Source: an uncultured Ruminococcus sp.
GTDB lineage: Bacteria > Bacillota > Clostridia > Oscillospirales > CAG-272
DNA length: 64,000 bases
Assembly (NCBI GenBank): GCA_900551005.1
Contig: URUL01000001.1
Coordinates: forward strand, 1 to 64,000
Direction: 5' to 3'
Part shown: positions 7,463 through 16,763 of the stretch, piece after piece
Numbering within the stretch: position 1 is the stretch's first letter
Layout of the letters: the number at the start of each line of letters is the position of its first letter
Translations under genes and position numbers: made by a program
The notes under the pieces: model-generated
The model's input: the letters and a program-made list of their open reading frames with translations, nothing else
Databases searched by the model: none
What the model was told of the DNA's origin: nothing

Positions 7463-7482
7463 GCGAAACCAATTGGTTTCGC
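7463..7482. repeat. 20-bp perfect palindrome in the tRNA spacer
   Basis: GCGAAACCAATTGGTTTCGC is fully self-complementary and sits 8 nt from the 5' end of tRNA-Trp. A second hairpin (TCAGAC-ataa-GTCTGA) lies further into the spacer. These could guide processing of the dicistronic tRNA precursor; no gene lies in the 126-nt spacer. Confidence 0.6.
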
Positions 7483-7580
7483 CATATCTGACGTGACAGT
7501 CAGACATAAGTCTGATCGCATCGTCAAAAACAATCGGCATTGCACTGCACCTGATCGTAATCGATGTGCGGCATGCCTGC

Positions 7581-7657
7581 TGGTGGGCCTTTAGGGACTC
7601 GAACCCCAGACCAACCGGTTATGAGCCGGTTGCTCTAACCAACTGAGCTAAAGGCCC
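7581..7657 (-). tRNA. tRNA-Met (anticodon CAT), possibly tRNA-Ile2
   Basis: A 77-nt cloverleaf. The acceptor GGGCCTT pairs with AAGGCCC, and discriminator A with CCA is encoded. The anticodon loop is CTCATAA. CAT anticodons belong to elongator Met, initiator Met or lysidine-modified Ile2. The paired first acceptor base argues against an initiator; Met and Ile2 cannot be separated confidently by eye. Confidence 0.9.
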
Positions 7658-7691
7658 GTAATTGGCAACGGCTTTCTGAGACCGCTCTGCT

Positions 7692-7720
7692 ATTTTACCA
7701 TGGCTCGCCGCTTTTGTCAA
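7692..7720 (-). promoter_or_regulatory. Promoter of the tRNA operon
   Basis: On the minus strand TTGACA (7715-7720) and TAAAAT (7692-7697) are separated by exactly 17 nt, 34 nt before the tRNA-Met 5' end. This is a near-consensus vegetative (sigma-A) promoter. Confidence 0.8.
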
Positions 7721-7779
7721 TAACTTTTATAAAATTTATAAAGTTTTTTTGCCATGATGCCAAAAAGGCGTTTGCCGCT

Positions 7780-8379
7780 TTATTTGATTTCGCGTCTGCC
7801 GTCTATGGCGCGCATGAGCGTGACCTCATCGGCATATTCTATGCTTGCACCTACGGGGACACCGTATGCCAAACGAGTCGTTTTGATTCCGAGAGGAGCG
7901 ACGAGTTTGGAAATATACATCGCTGTTGTTTCCCCCTCGACATTCGGATTTGTCGCGAGGATCAATTCCTTTACATCGCCTTTGCCTATGCGCTCAAGCA
8001 ACTCTTTTATGCGCAACTGATCAGGTCCTATTCCGTCCATCGGAGAGAGCGCGCCGCCGAGCACATGATACAACCCGTCATATTCCTTTACCTTTTCTAT
8101 TGCCATGACGGTCTTGGCATCCTCGACAACACAGATGACGGATCTGTCGCGCCGTTCGTCCGAGCATATCGAGCATATGGGTGCATCGCAGAGATTGCCG
8201 CATATCTCGCAATTGTGTATATCATGCTTTGCCGAGAGCAGACATTTTGCAAATTCATTGACATCAGCCTCGCTCATATCAAGAACAGAAAGCGCATATC
8301 GCACCGCGGTTTTATAGCCTACTCCCTTAAGCCTGCCGAATTGCTCTATCAACTTCTGCAAAGGCAAAATATAATCCAT
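7780..8379 (-). CDS. recR: Recombination mediator RecR
   Basis: A 199-residue DNA-binding repair protein that, with RecO, loads RecA on SSB-coated single strands. An N-terminal helix-hairpin-helix (RLKGVGYKTAVRYAL) is followed by a Cys4 zinc finger (CEICGNLCDAPICSIC) at about residues 57-72. A Toprim domain (ICVVEDAKTVMAIEK) and a C-terminal Walker-B-like tail complete the protein. It is the last gene of dnaX-ebfC-recR, the arrangement conserved across Bacillota. The length is normal for the family. Confidence 0.97.
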   Translation of the reverse strand: MDYILPLQKLIEQFGRLKGVGYKTAVRYALSVLDMSEADVNEFAKCLLSAKHDIHNCEICGNLCDAPICSICSDERRDRSVICVVEDAKTVMAIEKVKEYDGLYHVLGGALSPMDGIGPDQLRIKELLERIGKGDVKELILATNPNVEGETTAMYISKLVAPLGIKTTRLAYGVPVGASIEYADEVTLMRAIDGRREIK

Positions 8380-8412
8380 GATTTCCTCCGAAAGACCCTA
8401 TGCGGGAATTTA

Positions 8413-8763
8413 TCAGAAAAGACCGGGCATGCCACCGAGCCCGCCGAATGCTCCCGTTACCTTTTCCATTTCAGAATTTGCGGTATCTTCCACGCGCTTG
8501 ATAGCCTCATTCACGCCTGCCACCAGTATATCGGAAAGCGTTTCCATGTCATCGGGATCGACTATCTCCGGGTCTATTTTTATGGAAAGTATCTCTTTCC
8601 TTCCGTTTATTTTTATCTGAACGACGCCGCCACCCGCGGAAATATCATATTCGCGTGTTTCAAGCTCCGCCTGCAATGCAGCCATATCCTCCTGCATTTT
8701 CTGCGCCTGCTTGAGCATCTGATTCATAGACGGTCCGCCGCCCCCGGGTACTCTTGCTTTCAT
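8413..8763 (-). CDS. ebfC: YbaB/EbfC nucleoid-associated protein
   Basis: A 116-residue YbaB/EbfC-family DNA-binding protein, a dimeric nucleoid-associated factor usually encoded between dnaX and recR. Visible features are a Gly/Pro-rich start, a helix (NQMLKQAQKMQEDMAALQAE), the strand KINGRKEILSIKIDPE, and a Gly-rich end (GAFGGLGGMPGLF). Its ATG overlaps the dnaX stop by 4 nt (ATGA), so translation is coupled. Confidence 0.95.
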   Translation of the reverse strand: MKARVPGGGGPSMNQMLKQAQKMQEDMAALQAELETREYDISAGGGVVQIKINGRKEILSIKIDPEIVDPDDMETLSDILVAGVNEAIKRVEDTANSEMEKVTGAFGGLGGMPGLF

Positions 8764-10382
8764 ATCGATTCTTCCTTTCCGAATTCTTCAAATTTTTTTA
8801 TCAGTTCTTCCATCGGCTCGCCGAGCATATCTTCCGCTTTTTCCTGCTCTACGCAAAGTATTTTTTCCACGTGATATGTTTTTCCCGTTACTTCCTGTAT
8901 CACGGCGCCGATATCACTCTTGCGCTTATCATTCATCAAGCTGATGCCGAACGGCTTATCAAAAACAATGTACAGATATCCGTCGCCTTCAAGAGCTGCG
9001 GACCCGCGTATAAACGAACCGAGAGCCATATCGACTGAGGCTATACGCTTTACGACATCGCCCCAGCGGCGCAGGGGGACTTTGCCCGTAGCCGACGCGG
9101 GCGAAGGTGCAGAGATCTGCTCCGCTCCGTTTGCCTTGCTTGTCATCCCGGCTGAGCTGTCTGCATCCGCTTTTGCCGCATGCGAGCCGTCTGAAACCGG
9201 CTTTTCGGCTGTCCGCACGGCGGCAGGCTCTGCTGCCTTGACAGGTGCTTCTCTTCTCTGCTGTATCCGAGCGACATTTTTTTGATCATGTGAAGCATCG
9301 CGTGCCTCCGCCATGACGGAATCGGGTTCGCATGCGCGTATCAGCGCCATCTCGGCATATATCTTTGCCGAGGCAGGTATTTTCTGCATATTGCTTTCCG
9401 CCTCTATAAACATATCCAGTATGCGGAATAGCGAAGCCGCATCATAATATTCCGCATATCCGACAGCAGGCCTATCCTTGCCCGCCTTGCCGCGTGAACA
9501 GATATATACAAGCATATCGCGCAAAAAAGCGATAAGCTCGCGCCAGAAAACCGATATATCGCGCGATGAATTGTATATCTCATCGGTAATTTCGAGTGCC
9601 TTTGCCGCATCTCCCTCCGATATGGCAAGACATATCCTGCCGAGTAACTCGGATGAAGCCGCTCCAAGCATGGAGGAAGCGGATTCAAGCGTTATTTTGC
9701 CGCCCGTACCTGAGCAATATTCGAGCATATTCAAAGCATCGCGGACAGCTCCCTGCGAAAGCCCGGCTATGAGCTTCAGCGCCTCGCCGTCTGCTTCTAT
9801 TCCCTCGCCCGCGCAGACCTTTTCCATTCGCCTTACCATATCATCGGGCGAAACGCGGCGAAAATCAAACCGCTGGCATCTTGAGAGCACCGTCGCGGGA
9901 ATTTTATGCAGTTCCGTAGTCGCCAGTATGAAAATAACATGCTCCGGCGGCTCCTCGAGCGTTTTCAGCAGTGCGTTGAAGGCGGAGATGGAGAGCATAT
10001 GCACCTCGTCGATGATATAAACGCGATACTTCAGCTCCGCGGGCGTATATACCACGGCATCGCGGATATCTCGGATATCGTCTACGCCGTTGTTGCTCGC
10101 CGCATCCATTTCGATGACGTCGGTACAATTGCCGCTGTCGATACTGTGACAGGCGGCGCACTTGCCGCATGGGTCTCCATTCACCGGGGAAAGACAGTTT
10201 GCCGCCTTGGCTATGATCTTGGCACAGGTCGTCTTGCCTGTTCCGCGCGGCCCGCAGAAAAGATAAGCATGCGAAATCTTACCTGCCTGCACCTCGCTTT
10301 TCAGCACAGACGTTATGTGGTCCTGCCCGACGACATCCTCGAAAACCGCGGGGCGCCATTTTCTGTAGAGCGCCTGATACAT
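8760..10382 (-). CDS. dnaX: DNA polymerase III subunit gamma/tau
   Basis: A 540-residue clamp-loader subunit. N-terminal AAA+ domain: MYQALYRKWRP start, Walker A GPRGTGKTTCAK at about residue 45, zinc module CGKCAACHS, Walker B DEVHMLS, and sensor 1 around FILATTE. Domain III follows, then a low-complexity Ala/Ser/Lys linker (about residues 365-430) and a C-terminal tau-like part that would contact the polymerase. The frame opens 44 codons earlier inside ffs, but this ATG follows GGGAGGGAAGGAAC and matches the family start. It leads the ebfC-recR operon. Confidence 0.97.
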   Translation of the reverse strand: MYQALYRKWRPAVFEDVVGQDHITSVLKSEVQAGKISHAYLFCGPRGTGKTTCAKIIAKAANCLSPVNGDPCGKCAACHSIDSGNCTDVIEMDAASNNGVDDIRDIRDAVVYTPAELKYRVYIIDEVHMLSISAFNALLKTLEEPPEHVIFILATTELHKIPATVLSRCQRFDFRRVSPDDMVRRMEKVCAGEGIEADGEALKLIAGLSQGAVRDALNMLEYCSGTGGKITLESASSMLGAASSELLGRICLAISEGDAAKALEITDEIYNSSRDISVFWRELIAFLRDMLVYICSRGKAGKDRPAVGYAEYYDAASLFRILDMFIEAESNMQKIPASAKIYAEMALIRACEPDSVMAEARDASHDQKNVARIQQRREAPVKAAEPAAVRTAEKPVSDGSHAAKADADSSAGMTSKANGAEQISAPSPASATGKVPLRRWGDVVKRIASVDMALGSFIRGSAALEGDGYLYIVFDKPFGISLMNDKRKSDIGAVIQEVTGKTYHVEKILCVEQEKAEDMLGEPMEELIKKFEEFGKEESI

Positions 10383-10408
10383 GTTCCTTCCCTCCCGAAT
10401 AAATGCAA

Positions 10409-10716
10409 AGCGAGATATAAAAACAGACCATACACCGAAAACTCGAAATGAACTTCCATGCGCTTTCCGCAGTCTCCGCTCGGAGCAGGCAACCCCACGG
10501 CACACCGGTGGCACTGCTTAATGCTGCTTGATTCCTCACCTGACATGATTCACAGCTACCGATTGCGCGGGACCCACCCGTCATCGCGAAGATTATGCGG
10601 TGCAGACCACACAAATCCACCCCTCATAATCGGAAACCATCCCTGCTGTAGCGGATTGCAGGTACAGGGCACCGCTAATTCCCCGACCGGTATGGTCTGA
10701 TTTTATATCTCGCTTT
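10409..10716. repeat. 26-bp inverted repeat enclosing ffs
   Basis: The left arm (about 10408-10433) and right arm (about 10691-10716) are reverse complements with one mismatch; the outer part reads AAAGCGAGATATAAAA. The arms extend the closing helix of the SRP RNA by about 17 bp beyond the mature ends, making a duplex suited to RNase III processing of the precursor. Confidence 0.75.
10425..10698 (-). ncRNA. ffs: Signal recognition particle RNA, large Bacillus-type
   Basis: About 274 nt. The conserved helix-8 domain is present (ATGTCAGGTGAGGAATCAAG then CAGCATTAAG, with a GGAA tetraloop). The Alu-domain signatures are AGCGGTGCCCTGTACCTGCA near the 5' end and GTGCCGTGGGGTTGCCTG toward the 3' end. 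A location just upstream of dnaX is the usual Bacillota position. The closing stem (AGACCATA with TATGGTCT) defines the mature ends, and the pairing continues outward as a 26-bp inverted repeat. Confidence 0.93.
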
Positions 10717-10720
10717 GTTT

Positions 10721-10749
10721 ATTATAGCAGAAAAGATCGCCTTTTGCAA
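10721..10749 (-). promoter_or_regulatory. Promoter of ffs (and dnaX operon)
   Basis: On the minus strand TTGCAA (10744-10749), 17 nt, then TATAAT (10721-10726). Transcription would start near 10714, so the primary transcript contains the whole inverted repeat around ffs. Confidence 0.75.
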
Positions 10750-10812
10750 TACCAAATTCAAACTTATGAAAATTTTTTTGACATATACACATAAATTTAA
10801 GAAAAAAAGTTG

Positions 10813-10841
10813 TTGACAACAGCTGATTGCCGTATTATAAT
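10813..10841 (+). promoter_or_regulatory. Promoter of the ileS T-box transcript
   Basis: A perfect consensus: TTGACA (10813-10818), 17-nt spacer, TATAAT (10836-10841). It drives the leader and ileS. Confidence 0.88.
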
Positions 10842-10847
10842 ATATAA

Positions 10848-11104
10848 TGTTATATACCTGCAAATACGCTGATGGAGAGAGTAGCATCCGCGGGAAAGCA
10901 CAAAGCGAGCCGAAGACGGTGAGAGTTCGGTTGCAAGTAGCCCTATGTGAAGATCACTCCGGAGTATCGCGGCAGAAAGGAGCTTTTCCGATTAAGCCTG
11001 CGACGGCATCCCACCGTAATACGGGAAGCATATGCCTTTGTATGCGAACGGGTGGTTAAGCGACGCCTATGGCGCCGTCCCGATTGCGGACGGTGCCTTT
11101 TTTG
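10848..11104 (+). promoter_or_regulatory. T-box riboswitch (isoleucine) with terminator
   Basis: A leader of about 255 nt that senses uncharged tRNA-Ile and controls ileS. Visible elements are a stem-I region with GAGAGTAGCATCC, AAAGCGAGCC and GGTGAGAG-like motifs, a candidate specifier ATC at 10953-10955, and the T-box core GGGTGGT. In the core, TGGT (11053-11056) can pair with the ACCA end of tRNA-Ile. The terminator is GGCGCCGTCC-loop-GGACGGTGCC plus six T (11071-11103). The exact specifier is inferred from context. Confidence 0.88.
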
Positions 11105-11149
11105 ATTTTGCGATAAAAAAAGAAAAATATATTCGGGAGGAAAAATTTC

Positions 11150-14100
11150 ATGTACGAAAAAGTGCCCGCGAATCTGAATTTCGTGGAGAGAGAAAAAAAG
11201 ATCGAGCAGTTCTGGCGCGATAATAAGATATTCGAAAAGAGTATCGAGGCGCGCGAGGGCTGTCCGGATTATACATTCTATGACGGACCCCCTACGGCAA
11301 ACGGAAAGCCGCATATAGGGCACGTTCTCACGCGCGTCATCAAGGATATGATTCCCCGCTATCAGACCATGAAGGGGAAAAAGGTTCTGCGCAAGGCAGG
11401 CTGGGATACGCACGGACTGCCGGTTGAGCTTGAGGTGGAAAAGTTGCTCGGGCTCGACGGCAAGGACCAGATAGAAAAATACGGCATAGAGCCCTTCATC
11501 AAGAAATGCCGCGAGAGCGTATGGAAATACAAAGGTATGTGGGAGGATTTCTCCGGCAAAGTGGGCTTCTGGGCCGATATGGAGCATCCCTACATCACCT
11601 ATACGGATGAATATATCGAATCCGAATGGTGGGCACTTCGTCAGATCTGGGACAAAGGTCTGCTCTATAAGGGCTTTAAGATCGTCCCCTATTGTCCCCG
11701 CTGCGGTACGCCCCTTTCCAGCGCCGAGGTGGCACAGGGCTAAAAGGACGTAAAGGCACGCTCCGCCGTCGTCCGTTTCAAGGTCGTCGGAGAGGATGCC
11801 TATTTCCTCGCATGGACGACAACGCCGTGGACACTTCCGTCAAACGTTGCGCTCTGCGTAAATCCGAATGAGACATACGCCAAGGTAAAGGCGGCAGACG
11901 GCTGCACATATTACATGGCAAAAGCTCTGCTTGACACGGTTCTCGGCAAGCTCGGCCAAGAAGGCTCTCCCGCCTATGAGATTCTCGCGGAATACAGCGG
12001 CAGGGAGCTTGAATACAGGGAATACGAACCGCTCTTTGACTTTGCACTCGATATCATAGCAAAGCAGGGCAAAAAGGCATACTTCGTCACATGCGACACT
12101 TATGTAACTCTCACCGACGGTACCGGTATCGTTCATATCGCTCCCGCCTTCGGTGAAGATGACGCGAGAGTCGGTAAAGAATATGATCTTCCCTTCGTTC
12201 AGCTTGTGGACGGCAAGGGAGAGATGACGAAGGAGACCTCCTATGCGGGCTTATTCGTCAAGAAAGCCGACCCGCTCGTTCTCAAAGATCTCGAAAAGAA
12301 GGGGCTGCTCTTTGACGCGCCGAAGTTTGAGCACAGCTATCCGCACTGCTGGAGATGCGATACTCCGCTTATCTACTATGCGAGAGAATCATGGTATATC
12401 CGTGAAAGCGCCGTCAAGGAGGATCTGCTCCGCAATAACGCCACGATCAACTGGATACCCGAATCCATAGGCACGGGCAGATTCGGAAACTGGCTGGAAA
12501 ACATTCAGGACTGGGCTATCTCGCGTAACCGCTACTGGGGCGCACCACTCAATATATGGGAATGCGATTGCGGTCACCGTCACTGCGTCGGCAGCCGTGA
12601 AGAGCTATATGAGATGAGCGGTGACGAACGCGCAAAGACAGTTGAGCTGCACCGCCCGTATATCGACGGAATAACGATCAAATGTCCGAAATGCGGCAAG
12701 CCGATGAAGCGCGTACCCGAGGTTCTCGACTGCTGGTTTGACTCGGGAGCGATGCCCTTCGCGCAGTATCACTATCCTTTTGAAAACAAGGAGCTCTTCC
12801 TGAGCCACTTCCCCGCTCAGTTCATTTCCGAAGCGGTGGACCAAACCCGCGGCTGGTTCCATTCTCTTCTCGCCGTTTCGACGCTCGTTTTCAATAAAGC
12901 GCCTTATGAAAACGTCATCGTTCTCGGACATGTTCAGGATGAAAACGGTCAGAAGATGTCAAAATCCAAGGGCAATGCAGTGGATCCCTTCGATGCGCTT
13001 GCAAAGCACGGTGCCGATGCCATACGCTGGTATTTCTATTCCAACAGCGCTCCGTGGCTCCCGAATAAATTCCATGACGCGGCTGTTACCGAGGGTCAGC
13101 GCAAATTCATGGGCACGCTTTGGAATACCTATGCTTTCTTTGTCCTCTATGCAAATATCGACGATTTCGATGCGACGAAGTATACGCTTGATTATGACAA
13201 GCTTTCCGTCATGGACAAATGGGTGCTCTCAAAGCTGAATTCGCTCATACAAGAAGTTGACGGCGACCTCGAAAATTACCGCATAACGGAAACGGCGCGC
13301 GCCCTCTCGGATTTTGCGGATCAGCTCTCGAATTGGTACGTCCGCCGCTCGCGTGAGCGCTTCTGGGTAAGCGATATGACCGAGGACAAAATAAACGCCT
13401 ATATGACGCTTTACACGGTCCTCGTAACATTCTGCAAGCTCGCCGCTCCGATGATTCCGTTCATGACGGAGGATATATATCAGAATCTCGTCCGCAGTAT
13501 AGACAAGACCGCGCCCGAGAGCATCCATCTCTGCGATTTTCCCGTGGCAAATGAAGCATATATCGACTCCGAGCTGGAAGAGAGAATGGATGAGGTACTC
13601 GACATCGTCGTTCTCGGCAGAGCATGCAGAAACAGCGCCTCCATCAAAAACCGCCAGCCGATAGGTGCCATGTATGTCAAGGCGGAAAAGGAGCTTCCCG
13701 AATATTTCGTCTGCGTGATCGCAGATGAGCTCAATGTCAAGAAGGTCGAATTTGTTTCCGACGCGGCCTCCTTCACAAGCTATTCGTTCAAGCCCCAGCT
13801 TCGCACGGTAGGTCCGAGATACGGCAAATATCTCGGCAAAATCAGAACAATGCTCGCGGAGATAGACGGAAATGCCGCCATGAATGAGCTTAAACAAACG
13901 GGCAAGCTGAAGCTTGATCTCGGAGATACGACTGCCGAGCTGTCCGAAGACGACCTGCTTATAGAATCCGCTCAGATACCGGGCTTTGAGGCTCTCTCGG
14001 ATAACAATGTTACCGTCGCTCTCGATACGAATCTCACGCCGGAGCTGATAGAAGAAGGCTTTGTACGCGAGATAGTAAGCAAGATCCAGACCATGCGCAA

Positions 14101-14308
14101 AGATTCCGGTTTTGAGGTAATGGATAATATCAATATCTATTGCTCCGGCAATGAGAAGATAGCCGGAATCATCGAGCGCAATGCGGACTTCATAAAGAGC
14201 GAGACGCTTGCAAAGGATATCGTATTCGGAAGCGAAACACATTTTTCAAAGAACTGGAATATCAACGGCGAAGATGTGATCCTCGGCGTTGAAAAAATAA
14301 ATAAATAG
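11150..14308 (+). CDS. ileS: Isoleucyl-tRNA synthetase, interrupted by an in-frame TAA
   Basis: A 1052-codon class I synthetase that charges tRNA-Ile. Present are PHIGH (with [16 protein letters not shown]), the editing domain with [10 protein letters not shown], the zinc-type [15 protein letters not shown], and the C-terminal anticodon-binding region. The long form and the [18 protein letters not shown] context point to the type 2 (eukaryote-like) IleRS, often mupirocin-tolerant. Codon 198 is TAA (11741-11743), exactly where relatives have Tyr in VAQGYKDV; the frame is otherwise intact. No second ileS is visible, and the gene is essential, so this is either a sequence artefact, a readthrough site or a fresh mutation. 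It is regulated by the T-box upstream. Confidence 0.92.
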
Positions 14309-14334
14309 ATAAATAACTTCAGGAGTGAAAGATC

Positions 14335-14871
14335 ATGGGAAAGAACAAATCTACTTTTTGGGCAGACTTCAAAAAGTTCATCACACGCGGCAATGTACTC
14401 GATATGGCTGTCGGCGTTGTAGTCGGCGGTGCTTTCGGCAAGATAACGACAGGTCTTGTAAATTACATTATCAATCCTTTCGTCGGTCTTTTTCTGAAAA
14501 GCGGCAGTCTTGACGGCGTCAAGACCGTCATCACACCGGCGGTAGTAAACGCAGAGGGTGTTGTCACGACGCCTGAGGTTGCCATTCTCTGGGGTGCATG
14601 GTTTCAGACGATAATTGATTTTCTGATCATCGCGCTCTGCATCTTTACCGTGCTTCGCGTCATCATGAGAGTCAAAAATACGCTCAATGAAAAAGAGATA
14701 AAAGCCGCCGAAGAGAAAGCCGCAAAGGAAAAGGCAGACGCCGAAGCGGCGAAAGCGGCGGCAGAAGCTGCAGCGGCGCAGAAGGAAGCCGAAGAGCAGA
14801 AGCTGAAAGCCGATGTCGCACGTCAGGCGGAGCTTCTCGAAAGACTTTGTGAAATAATGGAAAAGAAGTAA
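14335..14871 (+). CDS. mscL: Large-conductance mechanosensitive channel MscL
   Basis: 178 residues. TM1 begins after the conserved FITRGNVLDMAVGVVVGGAF segment, and TM2 is around FQTIIDFLIIALCIFTVLRV. The pore responds to membrane tension and protects from hypo-osmotic shock. The C-terminus (from about residue 118) is an unusually long Ala/Lys/Glu coiled coil of about 55 residues, longer than in E. coli MscL (136 aa in total). AGGAG lies 9 nt before the ATG. It follows ileS by 26 nt and is followed by an intrinsic terminator. Confidence 0.95.
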   Translation: MGKNKSTFWADFKKFITRGNVLDMAVGVVVGGAFGKITTGLVNYIINPFVGLFLKSGSLDGVKTVITPAVVNAEGVVTTPEVAILWGAWFQTIIDFLIIALCIFTVLRVIMRVKNTLNEKEIKAAEEKAAKEKADAEAAKAAAEAAAAQKEAEEQKLKADVARQAELLERLCEIMEKK

Positions 14872-14897
14872 ATATTTCCTGAAAAAACAGGCATTCG

Positions 14898-14930
14898 AAA
14901 AAGCGTCTTTGCAAAAAGGCGCTTTTTATC
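14898..14930 (+). terminator. Terminator after mscL
   Basis: AAAAAGCG and CGCTTTTT form an 8-bp stem ending in a T-rich tail about 27 nt after the stop. Confidence 0.7.
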
Positions 14931-14975
14931 TGCTTTTTAGCCAAAAACAGCCGTTGAAATTTGTCATATATACTA

Positions 14976-15004
14976 TTGATTTTACGACTGATATAATGTA
15001 TAAT
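14976..15004 (+). promoter_or_regulatory. Promoter of the first solute-binding lipoprotein gene
   Basis: TTGATT (14976-14981), 17 nt, TATAAT (14999-15004), ahead of a GGGGGAAAT Shine-Dalgarno sequence. Confidence 0.7.
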
Positions 15005-15063
15005 TAGATAAAATATTGTCATAAAGAGCAATATTTTTGCGAAAAGAAAAGGGGGAAATCTTT

Positions 15064-16674
15064 ATGAAAAAAGCACTGTCTCTCTTCCTTGCGGCAGCGA
15101 TGCTGGTACTTGTACTGCTTCTTGCCGCATGCGGAGGACAACCGGAAACAACGACAACAATAACAACAAGCACAAATTCTACAGAAACCACCTCTTCCTT
15201 CGACGGCACGACTGCCTCTAAGGAAGATACAGGCACATCCGGCGGCACAACAGCGACCTCAACGTCAGCTTCCGGAACAACTGCATCCGGCGGCTCTGCA
15301 GAGCTGACCGGTAAGGAAAAGCATCCCGACTTCATGGATGTAAACTTCGGAGGAAAGACCTTCAACTTTGTTACGCAAAAAGGCTGGAGCGGCGGCTGGG
15401 ACACATATGAGATATGCGCGGAAGCCACCGGACAAGACGATCTTATCACGGAAGCCGTAATAAGCAGAAATTCCGTAGTTGAAGACCTCTACAACTGCAA
15501 GATAAGCGAAACCAAAAGCGATGACCCTCTGAACCTTGTGAACAACGATATTGCTCTCGGTACCAATAATTACGATTTTGTCATGAGACTCGTTTATATT
15601 GTCCCTTCCTCATGCATGAATATCGCAAATCTTGATATAGATCTCAGCCACAGCTGGTGGAATCAGGATTATATCGATGCCTTCAGCTTCGATTACAACG
15701 GCAAAAAGGTACTTCACTCGATTTCGGGCAAATTCAATCTCATTATGTACGATTCAATAAACACGCTCTTCGTGGATATGGACGTATATGACCGCGCCAT
15801 TGCTTCCGGCAAGACAAATATCGACCTTTATCAGACCGTCAAGGACGGAAAATGGACAGTTGAAAAAATGCTTGAGCTCATGGATGCGGCGAAAGTCGAT
15901 GTAAACGGCGACTCTCAGCTGAATTTTGATGACGGCGATATCTTCGGATTCCTTGCACATAAAAATTCCCACTCCGAATCTGCATTCTTCTATTCAACGG
16001 GAATCAAGACCGTTATGAAGGATGACAACAACCAGTATGTCAGCATCAATGCTTCCAATACCGACATGGCTTATGTAAGCAAGGTTATAGATGAAGCAGC
16101 CAAAGTATATCAAAGCCCTGGTTTCGGCTCTATAGGTGAGCTCAACAGCGTAAAGGCACTGGCAAACGGTCAGTCGCTCTTCAGCGCGCAGTGGATGATA
16201 AGACTTCATTCCAACCACGAATTTGTAAACTACGGCATAGATTTCAGCGAAAAGCGCATCTCTGTCGTTCCCTATCCGAAATTTGATGAGAATCAGGAGG
16301 ATTATCATTCCTACATCTTCAGCCGCGGCTATGGACTTCAGGTTTCCAAGGCTATCACCGACCATGCGGCGGCAGCTCAGTTCCTCGAGGTATTCGGTTA
16401 TCACTCCGAAAAGCTTCTCTACCCCGAATATATCAAGTGCATCAAGACCCAGTGCCTCTGCGATGAAGGCGCGGGCGAAATGCTTGAGATTGTTCTCCAA
16501 TCCGCCTTTGTTGATTACGGTCACTACAATCCAGATGTCGGCATAATGGGACGCATAAGCAGCATGATTTCAAGCGGCAAAAACAATATCTCCAAGGCTA
16601 TCTCCTCCGCAAGTCAGGCGGCAGATGGTGTTCTTGCCACATATATGCAGGATTCCTACGATAGGATGAACTGA
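15064..16674 (+). CDS. Extracellular solute-binding lipoprotein, copy 1
   Basis: A 536-residue ABC-type substrate-binding protein. The signal peptide MKKALSLFLAAAMLVLVLLL ends in the lipobox LAAC, so Cys23 would be lipidated. A Thr/Ser-rich linker (about residues 30-85) tethers the periplasm-equivalent domain. The body contains YQTVKDGKWTVEKMLELMD and an EF-hand-like DVNGDSQLNFDDGD. Families of this kind bind sugars or oligosaccharides, but the ligand is unknown. No permease or ATPase is nearby. The upstream ATG in the frame is rejected because this one has GGGGGAAATCTTT. It is paralogous to the next two genes. Confidence 0.85.
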   Translation: MKKALSLFLAAAMLVLVLLLAACGGQPETTTTITTSTNSTETTSSFDGTTASKEDTGTSGGTTATSTSASGTTASGGSAELTGKEKHPDFMDVNFGGKTFNFVTQKGWSGGWDTYEICAEATGQDDLITEAVISRNSVVEDLYNCKISETKSDDPLNLVNNDIALGTNNYDFVMRLVYIVPSSCMNIANLDIDLSHSWWNQDYIDAFSFDYNGKKVLHSISGKFNLIMYDSINTLFVDMDVYDRAIASGKTNIDLYQTVKDGKWTVEKMLELMDAAKVDVNGDSQLNFDDGDIFGFLAHKNSHSESAFFYSTGIKTVMKDDNNQYVSINASNTDMAYVSKVIDEAAKVYQSPGFGSIGELNSVKALANGQSLFSAQWMIRLHSNHEFVNYGIDFSEKRISVVPYPKFDENQEDYHSYIFSRGYGLQVSKAITDHAAAAQFLEVFGYHSEKLLYPEYIKCIKTQCLCDEGAGEMLEIVLQSAFVDYGHYNPDVGIMGRISSMISSGKNNISKAISSASQAADGVLATYMQDSYDRMN

Positions 16675-16763
16675 TTTTTTCTAATCACGCCCCCACAAAC
16701 ATCCGAAAATATTTTGATTTTTTCAAAGTATTTAAATATATATTATAAAAGGGAGAAACCACT

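Noticed and set aside
7714..8874. Long plus-strand ORF (386 codons) opposite recR/ebfC
   Set aside because: It is antisense to two strongly conserved genes and has no Shine-Dalgarno sequence or family motif; a shadow caused by codon bias.
13229..14242. Minus-strand ORF (337 codons) opposite ileS
   Set aside because: Antisense shadow of a conserved synthetase.
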